From Billgrantia gudaonensis (GTDB lineage Bacteria > Pseudomonadota > Gammaproteobacteria > Pseudomonadales > Halomonadaceae), in the NCBI RefSeq assembly GCF_900100195.1, contig NZ_FNES01000022.1, positions 1-50,920 of the forward strand: 50,920 nt of DNA, in the 5' to 3' direction. A model generated the notes under the pieces. That model saw nothing but the letters and a program-made list of their open reading frames with translations, was not told the DNA's origin and did not search any database. The first letter of the stretch is position 1. Every line of letters starts with the position of its first letter. Made by a program: the position numbers and the translations under genes. Of this stretch, positions 24,209 through 32,906 are shown piece after piece.

Positions 24209-25370
24209 GGGGGGTGTCGTTACCTCCTGTCGGATGGGCCGACTCGACTCTGGTCAGGCTTGGCGTGAGGCGGCTGCCGTGGTCACGCACCGCAAGCGGT
24301 AGGCCTGGGCTCGGTACGGTGCTGGCCTGCTCGATGACCTCGGCTGGGGTAGGCCGAAAAAGTACCAGATCGTTGGGCCCTTTCGGGGCAAACTTGCGTG
24401 ACCCTTCCACCTGGAGCAAGGCCAAGACAGGGATCTCCAAGGCGGCAGCCATGTGCATGGGGCCAGTATCCGGAGTGATCAGGCGTCTCAGTTGGGCCAA
24501 CACGGCAAGAAAACCTCGCAGCGGCATCCGAGGCAGCACCTGACCGAATTCGCCGCAGGCACTCTTCAGTGGCGTGTGCAGGGCCGTCTCCTCCGGACCC
24601 AGCAGCACGAGATAGGGCAGTCGGTGCCGCTCGAGACCTCGCAACAGGTCCTGCCAGAACTCGAGCGGCAGGCGCTTGTCGAGATGGCCACCGACGAAGA
24701 TGCCGATGGGAGCCCGTTGCCCCGCAAAGCTGGCCAGCTTTGCGGCAGCGCAACGACTCTCCTGCTCGGACACCACCAACCAGGGTCGAGAGGCACACGC
24801 CAGCCCCAGGCTGGCTGCCAGCGAGCTGGCCAGTTCGTGGGCATGCGGTGGTGACGCATTGCTGACCCAGTCATGGCTCGCTGCCAGTCGGCCGCGCTGC
24901 CCCAGGCTCTGCCGTGCGCCGCACAGCTGGATGAGCAGCCAACTCGTCAGTGACCCCTCGCCGATCTGGACAGCCAGGTCGTATTTCCGCCGCCTGAGCC
25001 GAATCAGCAACCGCACCAGTTTCCATGGACGAACCAGCATGCTTCGACTCAAAGCGTGATAGCGGGCCAGTGGCATGCCGTCGAATAGCTCATGGGTGGT
25101 ATCGGTTCCAAGATAGTCTATCTCGATCTCCGGCCGACCCTCGGCGAACGCTTGGATCAAACGGGCCCCGATGACGGCATTGCCGATACGGAAATTGGGG
25201 CGTACCAGCAGAACGTGCCGCACGCCCGCCAGAGTATCGGGGCTTGCCGGCCGGGGTGACCGGGAGCGCTTCGGCAACGCTCGGTAGATCCGGGCCTTTA
25301 AAGCTCTTTCGAGGCGCCGCCCCAAGCGGCGCATGGCAGCATGCCGGCGCAGGTAAGTGAATGGATACAT
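24189..25370 (-). CDS. Glycosyltransferase family 9 (ADP-heptose:LPS heptosyltransferase-like)
   Basis: About 393 residues, GT-B fold. The N-terminal half begins with VRHVLLVRPNFRIGNAVIGARLIQAF, and the C-terminal half holds the nucleotide-sugar site with LRRLITPDTGPMHMAAALEIPVLAL, both typical of GT9 heptosyltransferases that build the LPS core at the inner face of the inner membrane. A basic N-terminal stretch may help membrane contact. The start is the ATG at 25370 with GGGGG upstream; a longer frame reaches 25400. It leads an operon with a two-component system. Confidence 0.85.
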   Translation of the reverse strand: MYPFTYLRRHAAMRRLGRRLERALKARIYRALPKRSRSPRPASPDTLAGVRHVLLVRPNFRIGNAVIGARLIQAFAEGRPEIEIDYLGTDTTHELFDGMPLARYHALSRSMLVRPWKLVRLLIRLRRRKYDLAVQIGEGSLTSWLLIQLCGARQSLGQRGRLAASHDWVSNASPPHAHELASSLAASLGLACASRPWLVVSEQESRCAAAKLASFAGQRAPIGIFVGGHLDKRLPLEFWQDLLRGLERHRLPYLVLLGPEETALHTPLKSACGEFGQVLPRMPLRGFLAVLAQLRRLITPDTGPMHMAAALEIPVLALLQVEGSRKFAPKGPNDLVLFRPTPAEVIEQASTVPSPGLPLAVRDHGSRLTPSLTRVESAHPTGGNDTPHAYSAG

Positions 25371-25414
25371 GCGAGCCCCCTGTGTGAAAGGAGGCTGCAC
25401 TGTCGCCGAGTTGG

Positions 25415-25431
25415 CTTAAGGCATCCTTATG
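25415..25431. promoter_or_regulatory. PmrA-box-like site upstream of the glycosyltransferase/TCS operon
   Basis: CTTAAG, five bases, CTTATG on the plus strand, one mismatch from the perfect copy at 21943-21959; even the next two bases (GC) agree. It lies 45-61 bp upstream of the glycosyltransferase start codon, where it could place the regulator at a promoter. It suggests autoregulation of the operon. Nothing else is recognised in the rest of the 25371-25598 gap. Confidence 0.6.
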
Positions 25432-25598
25432 TCGTGCACGGCTCTGGCGACATTACCCTGGCCTTTGTTCATTGCCTGACGCTTGGCACGGTCCGACTGG
25501 CCGCGTCGGCGAGCATTGGGTTTCGCTCATGCCATGCGCTTCAGGACACGGCGCCTTGCCGGGGTCTTAACGTGTCGTTCATGCTGGGTTCATGTTGA

Positions 25599-27239
25599 CT
25601 ACACCAGCTTGCTCTCCCTCAGCCGGGCCACCGGCTCGGGCGGGGCGAAGCTGTCGGCATTGGCGGCTTCCCAGAAATCGCGGAACACGGGGTGCTGGCC
25701 GGCGCCCACCTCGAGCAATTCCCCCGGGGCGAGGAAGTCATAAAGCTCGGCGAAGCTCTTGATCTCGTGGCGCGACACCCGGTGCAGCACGTGCTCCGGG
25801 CCCAGCTGGGCGGGGTGCCCAAGGCCGGCGGCGCCCAGCATTTCGCCGAGTGCCGCGATGGTATTGGCATGGAAACGCGCCACGCGTTGCGATTTGTCCT
25901 CCACGTCGAGTCGGCTGCCGCGCAGACGGTCCTGGGTGGCCACGCCACTGGGGCAGCGGTCGGTGTGGCAGGTGCGGGCCTGGATGCAGCCGAGAGCGAA
26001 CATGAAGCCGCGAGCGGCGTTGCACCAGTCGGCACCCAGCGCCATGGCGCGGGCGATGTCGAAGGCGCTGATCAGCTTGCCGGCAGCCGCGACCTTCACG
26101 CGGTCGCGCAGCCCAGCGCCCACCAGGGTGTTGTGCACCAGCAGCAGCGCCTCGGTGAGCGGCATGCCCAGGCGATTGATGAACTCCAACGGCGCGGCGC
26201 CGGTGCCGCCTTCGCCGCCGTCCACCACCACGAAATCCGGGTGCTCGCCCGTTTCACGCATCGCCTTGACGATGGCGAACCACTCCCAGGGATGGCCGAT
26301 GGCCAGCTTGATGCCCACCGGCTTGCCGTCGGAAAGTTCGCGCAGGCGCACGATGAAATCGATCAGCTCGCGTGGCGTGGTGAAGGCCGAGTGGGCCGCG
26401 GGGGAAATCACGTCTTCGCCCAGCGGTACGCCGCGGGTGCTGGCGATCTCGGCGGTGACCTTGGCGGCGGGCAGGATGCCGCCGTGCCCCGGCTTGGCCC
26501 CTTGGGAGAGCTTGATCTCCACCATCTTCACCGCGTCCTGCGTGGCCTGCTCGCGAAACCGCTTGGGGTCGAAGCGGCCGGTTTCGTCGCGGCAGCCGAA
26601 ATAGGCCGAGCCGATCTCCCACACGAGGTCGCCGCCGTGGCGGTGATAGGGGGAGATCGCTCCCTCGCCGGTATCGTGGTAGAAGCCGCCGTCCCTGGCA
26701 CCCTGGTTGAGCGCCGCGATGGCGTTGGGGGAGAGCGCGCCGAAACTCATCGCCGAAATGTTGAAGACGCTCGCCGAGTAAGGGCGTTCGCGTTCCGCAC
26801 CGACGGTGATGCGAAAATCCGCGGAATCGTTGTGCACTGGCGCCAGCGATGGGCTCATCCACTCGTAGCCCGGCGCGGCCATGTCGTGCAGCGAGCCGAA
26901 GGGCCGCTTGTCGCTCACGCCCTTGGCACGCTGGTAGACCAGGCGGCGCTGTTCGCGGGAGAAGGGTACCTCCTCGGTATCCGGCTGGATGAAGTACTGG
27001 CGGATCTCGGGACCCACCGACTCCAGGTTGTAGCGCAGATGGGCCAGTATCGGGTAGTTGCGGCTCACCGTGTGCCGCCGCTGGAGCAGATCGTAGCTGC
27101 CCAGGGCGGCAAGCGTGCCGAAGCCCAGCACGCCCCAACCCCAGAGGGAACTGGCGGCGAGCCCGGCCAGGCTAACGGCCAGACCCAGCAGGCTGGCCGC
27201 GTAGGCGCTGTAACGCAGTGGCAGGGGATGACGAGGCAT
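25599..27239 (-). CDS. FMN-binding glutamate-synthase-family protein (membrane-anchored)
   Basis: 546 residues. Two hydrophobic segments occupy residues 10-50, then a Glu_synthase TIM barrel with SAMSFGALSPNAIAALNQGA, KPGHGGILPAAKV, VVVDGGEGGTGAAP and a cysteine cluster CIQARTCHTDRCP that in GltB relatives carries an Fe-S centre. It lacks the amidotransferase domain, so it is not a complete glutamate synthase. It may be an FMN-dependent oxidoreductase or ammonia-using relative. ATG with AAGGAG upstream. It is a single gene, transcribed from the minus strand. Confidence 0.88.
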   Translation of the reverse strand: MPRHPLPLRYSAYAASLLGLAVSLAGLAASSLWGWGVLGFGTLAALGSYDLLQRRHTVSRNYPILAHLRYNLESVGPEIRQYFIQPDTEEVPFSREQRRLVYQRAKGVSDKRPFGSLHDMAAPGYEWMSPSLAPVHNDSADFRITVGAERERPYSASVFNISAMSFGALSPNAIAALNQGARDGGFYHDTGEGAISPYHRHGGDLVWEIGSAYFGCRDETGRFDPKRFREQATQDAVKMVEIKLSQGAKPGHGGILPAAKVTAEIASTRGVPLGEDVISPAAHSAFTTPRELIDFIVRLRELSDGKPVGIKLAIGHPWEWFAIVKAMRETGEHPDFVVVDGGEGGTGAAPLEFINRLGMPLTEALLLVHNTLVGAGLRDRVKVAAAGKLISAFDIARAMALGADWCNAARGFMFALGCIQARTCHTDRCPSGVATQDRLRGSRLDVEDKSQRVARFHANTIAALGEMLGAAGLGHPAQLGPEHVLHRVSRHEIKSFAELYDFLAPGELLEVGAGQHPVFRDFWEAANADSFAPPEPVARLRESKLV

Positions 27240-27319
27240 GGCGCGCTCCTTGCGATGAAACGAGTTGCCATTGCAGGGTGCGCAGGTTCGACTGTCAATG
27301 CATGAGACGGCTGAACCAG

Positions 27320-27346
27320 TCGGCTCGGGGCGATTGCCCGAGCCGA
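27320..27346 (-). terminator. Hairpin downstream of the second TRAP operon
   Basis: Perfect 10 bp stem TCGGCTCGGG / CCCGAGCCGA with a seven-base loop, 65 bp beyond the stop of the large permease gene. There is no U-tract on the minus strand, so termination would be weak or factor-assisted. Confidence 0.45.
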
Positions 27347-27410
27347 TTCGGTGCCGGTGATGCCCGCTCGTACTGCCGAGCGGTACTCGAGAAAGCTCGG
27401 TTTCGGCTCA

Positions 27411-28691
27411 TTACAATGCAAACACCAGTTTCGGAAGGAAGGTCGAAAGCATGGGTATGAAGGCCAGTAGGATCAGGCACCCGATCAGCGTTAACAAGAA
27501 CGGGACGATCATGCGTGAAAGCTGTCCGATCGAAACGCCTGATATGCTGCAAGTGGCGAATAGCGTGATGCCGACGGGCGGCGTTGCCATGCCGATGGCC
27601 AATGCCACGACGGTGATGACGCCAAAGTGAACCATGTCGACTCCCAGCTGCTGCGCGATAGGAGAGAAGATCGGTACGACCAGCAGAATGATGGCACCGG
27701 TTTCCATGAAAGTGCCGAGTATGAGGTACAGCACGATCATCAGCATTAGGATGAGATAAACATTGCTGGAAATGCCAAGCATGGTACTGGAAACCATCTG
27801 CGGCACTTGCTCGACGGTCATGATCCAGCCGAACGGGCTGGCAACCGCAATGAGAAGCACGATCATGGCCGAGTTCAAGGCCGCTTTGTAGAAGATAGGG
27901 GGCAGATCTTTCCAGCTCAGTTCCTTGTAAATCAGGGAACTTACGATCAATCCATAGACGACCGCGATACCCGCCGATTCCGTTGGCGTGAATGCCCCGG
28001 TCATGATGCCGCCGAGTATGATGACCGGCATCAAGATGCCAAGCGATGAGTTGGTGAAACTTTGCCAACGCTGTCTCCAATCTTGTTTTTTCTCAGCTGG
28101 ATACCCGAGACGGTGCGAGCGCCAGATGCTGGCGACGATCAACGCGGAAGCGAGTAAAGCACCGGGAATGATTCCCGCTATAAAGAGCTGGCCGATGGAA
28201 ACGTTGGCGACGATGCCGAACAGAATGAAAGTGATGCTGGGGGGGATTACCACACCCAGGCACGATGCTGAAGCAACAACGGAAGATGCATAGCTCTTCG
28301 AGTAGCCACGCTTGACCATTTCCGGGATAGTGAGCTCACCGACGGCAGCTGCAGTACCGGGGGCCGAACCGGAAATCGAGGCGAAGAACGCACATGCCAT
28401 CACAGAGACAGCGGCGAGACCGCCCTGGAAATGCCCCACCAGGGAACTCGCCAGCTCGACGATTCGCCTGGAAATGCCACCTCGCTCCATGATGGCGCCC
28501 GCCATCATGAACAGGGGGATGGCCAGCAGTGGAAACGAGTTGATGCCGGCGACCATTCGTTGCGGCAGCATTTCGATGGGCATCATGCCACTAGCGGTAA
28601 GGCTGGCCAGTGTGGCGATCCCCATGGCGAAGCCAATGGGAATATTGATGATAAAGCAGGCGACGAGTACCGAAAGTAGAACGAGCAGCAT
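27411..28691 (-). CDS. TRAP transporter large permease subunit (second system)
   Basis: 426-residue DctM/SiaM-type transport subunit with about 12 helices. Family features include FPLLAIPLFMMAGAIMERGG, FASISGSAPGTAAAVGELTIPEMV and LGVVIPPSITFILFG. AAAGGGAGG ribosome site. It starts two bases from the dctQ-type stop and is the last gene of an operon with FadR-type regulator, FAH protein, 2-hydroxyacid dehydrogenase, DctP and DctQ. Base composition is lower in G+C than that of the flanking genes. Confidence 0.92.
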   Translation of the reverse strand: MLLVLLSVLVACFIINIPIGFAMGIATLASLTASGMMPIEMLPQRMVAGINSFPLLAIPLFMMAGAIMERGGISRRIVELASSLVGHFQGGLAAVSVMACAFFASISGSAPGTAAAVGELTIPEMVKRGYSKSYASSVVASASCLGVVIPPSITFILFGIVANVSIGQLFIAGIIPGALLASALIVASIWRSHRLGYPAEKKQDWRQRWQSFTNSSLGILMPVIILGGIMTGAFTPTESAGIAVVYGLIVSSLIYKELSWKDLPPIFYKAALNSAMIVLLIAVASPFGWIMTVEQVPQMVSSTMLGISSNVYLILMLMIVLYLILGTFMETGAIILLVVPIFSPIAQQLGVDMVHFGVITVVALAIGMATPPVGITLFATCSISGVSIGQLSRMIVPFLLTLIGCLILLAFIPMLSTFLPKLVFAL

Positions 28692-28692
28692 G

Positions 28693-29196
28693 TCACCTCC
28701 CTTTGCCCAGCAGTCTCAATTCATTTTTGGTGTTCATTATTTCAATGATGCAGTAGAACAAGATGATGGCCCCCATGACGGGTACGGATAGATAGATCCA
28801 GCTCATGGGAATGCCGAGAGCAGGGGATGTCTGCGACCGAGTTGACATGACGACCCCCCAGCCGTAGTAAACGAGGTTCCCAGAGAAAAGCATGATGGCA
28901 ATGTAACCGACGATCTCGATGATTTTCTGTAGTCTCTCACTGAAAAGGCTGACGATGATGTTGATGCCAATGTGTAGCTTTTCTCGAACGCCCATGGCGA
29001 TCGTGAGGAAGCTGCACCAAATGAAAATGAAGCGAATGGCCTCTTCGCTCCATGAGCTCGATCTGTTGAAGCCATACCTGATGACCACCTGATAGAAGGT
29101 CAGGGAGGCAATGGCAATCATCATGAAGACGATCCCAGTCTTGATGGTCTTGTCGAGACAGCGCACTGCACGACTGCTCTTCTTGTCGGTCATCAT
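28693..29196 (-). CDS. TRAP transporter small permease subunit (second system)
   Basis: About 167 residues with four helices. It has SSWSEEAIRFIFIWCSFLTIAMG in the second segment, a strong DctQ signature. The start is taken at ATG 29196 with AAGGA five bases upstream; ATG 29193 is equally possible, and a TTG at 29211 is less likely. It couples the receptor and large permease in sodium-driven uptake. A stable hairpin separates it from the receptor gene. Confidence 0.88.
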   Translation of the reverse strand: MMTDKKSSRAVRCLDKTIKTGIVFMMIAIASLTFYQVVIRYGFNRSSSWSEEAIRFIFIWCSFLTIAMGVREKLHIGINIIVSLFSERLQKIIEIVGYIAIMLFSGNLVYYGWGVVMSTRSQTSPALGIPMSWIYLSVPVMGAIILFYCIIEIMNTKNELRLLGKGR

Positions 29197-29231
29197 CGGT
29201 TCCTTTCGCAAGTGTCATGGAAGAAAGGAGT

Positions 29232-29260
29232 GCCGGGAGCGTCGCTTGTACGCTCCCGGC
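29232..29260 (-). other. Intercistronic hairpin between dctP-type and dctQ-type genes
   Basis: Perfect 11 bp stem GCCGGGAGCGT / ACGCTCCCGGC with a seven-base loop, eight bases after the receptor gene's stop. Downstream on the minus strand is ACTCCTTTCTTCC. Such structures commonly stabilise the receptor message and let only part of the transcription continue, which would raise receptor levels above permease levels. Confidence 0.65.
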
Positions 29261-29267
29261 GAAGAGG

Positions 29268-30287
29268 TCACTCGGTTGCCATGACGGCCTTGACGATGTC
29301 TTCACCCTTTTCCGGATCACCGCTACCTAGCGTTTCATAGTAGCTGGGGTAGATCTCCTCGAATGCCGTTTCGATGAACGCTTCCTTCTCGACCTCATTG
29401 ATCTCCATGCCATGTTCTTCTAGAACCTTGCGCATCTCGATTTCATAGTCGGCGAGAGAGTCACGCTGGATGTTGGAGGCCTCTTTTGCCGCTTCAGCAA
29501 TGATTTCTTGGTGCTCATCATCCAACGACTGCCACCATTCGTTGGATGCAATGTATTGGCGGGGATAGTAGAAATGTCCACTCAAGGAGAGGTAGTCCTG
29601 AACCTCGTAGAAGCGTTGGCTGTAGATCAGGTTCATGGGATTTTCCTGACCGTCAACGACGCCTTGCTGAAGAGCGGTGTACAGTTCGCCAAATGACATT
29701 GGAACCGCAGAGGCGCCAAAGGCATTCAGCGTGTCGACCATGACTTCGCTTTCCATCACCCGGATCTTGAGACCTTCCAGGTCATCCATAGTGCGAATGG
29801 GGCGCTGATCATTGGTGAAATACCTGAACCCGCCGTCATTGTATGCCAGGTGGCGTATTCCAGCCTCCAGATACTCTTCTTGTACGGCCTGACCGATTTC
29901 CCCATCGAGCACTTTATGGGCGTGCTCTATATCACGGAAAATGAAGGGAAGGTCCCACAACATGGCCTCGGGCACGAACCCGCCCATTGGACCGTTCTCG
30001 ACGTCGCCCATCTCGATCGTACCCAGTTGAATGCCTTCTACGATCGTGCGTGCGTCGCCGAGCTGCCCTGCGGGATAGATCTGGACGCTGATCGATCCAT
30101 TGGACCGCTCTTCCACCATCTCCTTGAAGGCGTCGACCCCAACATTCTGGGGATCATCTGGGTTGGTGTTACCGTTATGTGCCAGTTTTATGTTGACCGT
30201 CTGCTGGGCGATGGCGCTGATAGGAAGTGCTGTCAGCAAAGTACAGGCGGCAATGGCGAAGGTGTTTCTCATTTTTGTCGTCGTCAT
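29268..30287 (-). CDS. TRAP transporter substrate-binding protein (second system)
   Basis: 339-residue periplasmic receptor with a Sec signal peptide of about 28 residues ending in SAIAQQ. Mature-domain features of the DctP family are NGSISVQIYPAGQLGD, the substrate-carboxylate-binding region LEGLKIRVMES and the ALQQGVVDGQENP motif. ATG at 30287 with GAGG upstream. The operon's enzymes suggest a 2-hydroxy- or 2-oxo-acid, possibly a sugar acid, as ligand. Confidence 0.92.
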   Translation of the reverse strand: MTTTKMRNTFAIAACTLLTALPISAIAQQTVNIKLAHNGNTNPDDPQNVGVDAFKEMVEERSNGSISVQIYPAGQLGDARTIVEGIQLGTIEMGDVENGPMGGFVPEAMLWDLPFIFRDIEHAHKVLDGEIGQAVQEEYLEAGIRHLAYNDGGFRYFTNDQRPIRTMDDLEGLKIRVMESEVMVDTLNAFGASAVPMSFGELYTALQQGVVDGQENPMNLIYSQRFYEVQDYLSLSGHFYYPRQYIASNEWWQSLDDEHQEIIAEAAKEASNIQRDSLADYEIEMRKVLEEHGMEINEVEKEAFIETAFEEIYPSYYETLGSGDPEKGEDIVKAVMATE

Positions 30288-30322
30288 GTCGTTGTCCTCG
30301 TCTGGAGTCTTGTTGTTGGTTT

Positions 30323-31279
30323 TCAGTTAACGGGGTGAGCGGGTGTGCCGAGACGCAGCGTTCTCGCAACTTCAAGCGATGCTTTCTTGCGAAGCTCTGC
30401 CACGGAGTCTTGGGACAAGAAGGCCGTATGGGGAGTGATGATGACGTTGTCCAGTCCGAACAGTGCCGGTGTGCTCTGCGGAGGTTCGGTCTCCAGCACG
30501 TCGATTGCTGCTCCGGCTATGCGGTTCTCTACCAAAGCGGTGTATAAGTCGTTTTCTTCGATGAGTCCTCCTCTAGACGTGTTGATGATCATGGCGCTCC
30601 TCTTCATCTTGGAGAGGGCCGTCCTGTCGATGATGTGCTTGGTGCTCTCAGTCAGCGGCAAGTGGAGTGATAGAAAGTCGGCTTCACGATAAAGCTGATC
30701 GATATCTTCGATCTTGCGAATGCCGTGCTGTGAAAGGGCTTCGGGAGAAGCATAAGGATCGTATGCCACGACTTCGAGACCAAAGGCCATCGCACGTTGT
30801 GCTACCTCCTGGCCGATCGCGCCACATCCGAGCAAGCCAAAGGTCTTTCCCTGCAGCCTAGGTGCCGATTTCCCTTCGTTGGCGTTCCAGTTTCCTTCTT
30901 TCACTCGTCGATTGAGATGACATATCCTCCGGGCCAGCGCCAGGAAGATACCCAGGGTATGATCGGCCACTTCTCCTTGACAGTAGTCAGGCACATTGGC
31001 GACCCGGATGCCCTTGCGAGAGGCGGCCTCGAGATCGACGTTGTTGTACCCGATACCGGCTCTGACGATGACCTTGCAGCGTTCGAGTTGTTCGATGATG
31101 TCTGCGCCAACGCTTGCGTATACGACCAGTAGCGCATCGGCGGATTTACCGCTCTCGGCGAGGGTTTTTACGTCCTGTGATGGGCTTAGCGTGAACTCGA
31201 TGCCTTCCTCCGCGAACACTTCCTGCTCTAGTGATGTGTCGGGGAAGATAGTGTCCGTCATCAATACCGAAGGTTTCAT
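30323..31279 (-). CDS. D-isomer-specific 2-hydroxyacid dehydrogenase
   Basis: 318-residue NAD-dependent oxidoreductase of the phosphoglycerate dehydrogenase/CtBP superfamily. The Rossmann motif GCGAIG is at 151-156, followed by an Asp (VVAYDPYA) that favours NAD over NADP. The catalytic Arg and His lie in NTSRGGLI and TPHTAF contexts. It interconverts a 2-hydroxyacid and a 2-oxoacid. Start at ATG 31279; a TTG or ATG further upstream is possible. It lies between the FAH-family and TRAP receptor genes, so it probably acts on the imported compound. Confidence 0.88.
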   Translation of the reverse strand: MKPSVLMTDTIFPDTSLEQEVFAEEGIEFTLSPSQDVKTLAESGKSADALLVVYASVGADIIEQLERCKVIVRAGIGYNNVDLEAASRKGIRVANVPDYCQGEVADHTLGIFLALARRICHLNRRVKEGNWNANEGKSAPRLQGKTFGLLGCGAIGQEVAQRAMAFGLEVVAYDPYASPEALSQHGIRKIEDIDQLYREADFLSLHLPLTESTKHIIDRTALSKMKRSAMIINTSRGGLIEENDLYTALVENRIAGAAIDVLETEPPQSTPALFGLDNVIITPHTAFLSQDSVAELRKKASLEVARTLRLGTPAHPVN

Positions 31280-31382
31280 GTCTTTCTCTCTTGTCATTGT
31301 TGTCTCTTTGGAACGTAGTCAGAGCTGGCGCTACATCATTGGCTGTAGCGTCTTTCGATGCAGTACCGAATGGATATCTTCG

Positions 31383-32138
31383 TTATGCGATATTCAATCT
31401 GTTGGTGAGCGTGCCGATTCCGTCAATGCTGACCTCCATTTCATCGCCGTCATTGACTGGGCCAACGCCATGGGGCGTACCTGTGAGGATTACGTCGCCG
31501 GGGAGAAGCGTCATGCAATTCGATATATAGCTGACGACTTCGTTGACGCCGAAAATGAACATGTTGATGTTGGAAATTTGCCGGACTTCGCCGTTGACCG
31601 TCAGTTGGATGTTGGCATCGTTTTGGTCGATCTCTTTGACGATTCCGGGCCCGAGTGGGCAGAAGGTGTCGAAAGACTTTCCTCGCGTCCACTGTTTGTC
31701 GCCCAGTTGAATCGCTCTGGCCGTGAAGTCGTTGGCGCAGGTGAACCCGAATATCACGTCTTCGGCTTCATCCGGCGAAACGTTCTTGGCCATTTTCCCG
31801 ATCACGATGGCGAGTTCGCCCTCATGGTCGAGACGCCCGGCATCGCTGGGGGCGACGATCTCATCACGGTCGGCAATGACGGTCGTCGGGGGTTTCAGGA
31901 ACAGTAGAGGTGCCTTGGGCAGCTCTTCGTTCATTTCCCTGGCATGATCGAGATAGTTGAGGCCCACGCAGACGATTTTCGTGGGTTCGCAAGGCGCCAG
32001 CAAAGTAACCGATGCGGAAGGTACGCTGTCGCCGCTCAGCTCGAATTGGCCGAAGATGTCGCCTTCCAGCCTGGTTATCGTTTCATCACTCATGAATCCG
32101 TAATGGGTTTTTTCATTATGCTTGTAACGGACGTACAT
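31383..32138 (-). CDS. Fumarylacetoacetate hydrolase (FAH) family protein
   Basis: 251-residue metalloenzyme. Metal ligands Glu106 and Glu108 in DHEGELAIVIG, an Asp in FTCANDFTAR, and the C-terminal GTPHGVGP are all present. Family members hydrolyse acylpyruvates, decarboxylate oxaloacetate, or dehydrate/cleave 2-keto-3-deoxy sugar acids. AAAGGAGG ribosome site. It starts two bases after the FadR-type regulator gene. A 103 bp gap follows before the dehydrogenase; I see nothing distinctive in it. Confidence 0.9.
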   Translation of the reverse strand: MYVRYKHNEKTHYGFMSDETITRLEGDIFGQFELSGDSVPSASVTLLAPCEPTKIVCVGLNYLDHAREMNEELPKAPLLFLKPPTTVIADRDEIVAPSDAGRLDHEGELAIVIGKMAKNVSPDEAEDVIFGFTCANDFTARAIQLGDKQWTRGKSFDTFCPLGPGIVKEIDQNDANIQLTVNGEVRQISNINMFIFGVNEVVSYISNCMTLLPGDVILTGTPHGVGPVNDGDEMEVSIDGIGTLTNRLNIA

Positions 32139-32140
32139 CG

Positions 32141-32863
32141 TTAGACACCTCCTTTTATTGTGTCTTTCTTGACCAGATGGTTGAGTCGCTTCTGGACGTC
32201 TAGCAGGTGGAGCCGCATTTCTTCCTCGGCCAACTTCGCATCATTGTTCTTCAAAGCCTCCAGGATCTTGCCATGAAATTTTATTGACTCTTTCATGACC
32301 GGTTTGTCGTAACCGACGGTTTTTTGGACTCTGAAGACGAGCGTTATTATGGCGTTGTACAGGCTTGTCAGTACGCGGCTTTGGGATGCTTTTGCAATTT
32401 GCTGGTGGAAGGCAATGTCCGCCAGCACGTAATCGTCGTTATCGTCTTCCTTTTCAGCCTTGATCATCAGATCCAACTGTTTGGCCATGATGCTGATATC
32501 GTGCGGTTCGATCCGCTCTGCTGCCAGCCGCACCATGGTGATTTCCAGTAATAGGCGTGCCTCGGTGACATCGTCGTAGCTGCAATCGTTGAGAAGGATT
32601 TTCAACGCGAGGGTTTCTTCCAGGATGGAGGAAAAGTTCGTGGTGATGACGGTTCCTGCGTTGGTTCTGCTGAGTAGCCCTTGCAGCGACAAGATCTTGA
32701 GGCCTTCACGAACCGAAGCGCGGCTGACGCCAAACTGCTCGCACAATTCGCGTTCGCTGGGAATGCGATCGCCTTCCTTGAGCTCACCGCTGACGATCAT
32801 GGACTTTATCTTCGCCACCACGTCGTCACTCAAGCTCTTCTTTTCAAGCGGCTCAATCTTCAT
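32141..32863 (-). CDS. GntR-family regulator, FadR/FCD type
   Basis: 240 residues. The winged helix-turn-helix occupies about residues 8-75 with GDRIPSERELCEQFGVSRASVREGLKIL, and an FCD ligand-binding domain follows. The ATG at 32863 is the start; the frame continues far upstream only because no stop intervenes. It is the first gene of the low-GC operon. A perfect TGGTCAGACCA palindrome 44-54 bp upstream is its probable operator. Confidence 0.92.
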   Translation of the reverse strand: MKIEPLEKKSLSDDVVAKIKSMIVSGELKEGDRIPSERELCEQFGVSRASVREGLKILSLQGLLSRTNAGTVITTNFSSILEETLALKILLNDCSYDDVTEARLLLEITMVRLAAERIEPHDISIMAKQLDLMIKAEKEDDNDDYVLADIAFHQQIAKASQSRVLTSLYNAIITLVFRVQKTVGYDKPVMKESIKFHGKILEALKNNDAKLAEEEMRLHLLDVQKRLNHLVKKDTIKGGV

Positions 32864-32906
32864 GGTTTGTGCTCTTGGCCATTCGTTCCATGGTTGTATG
32901 ATCTGA

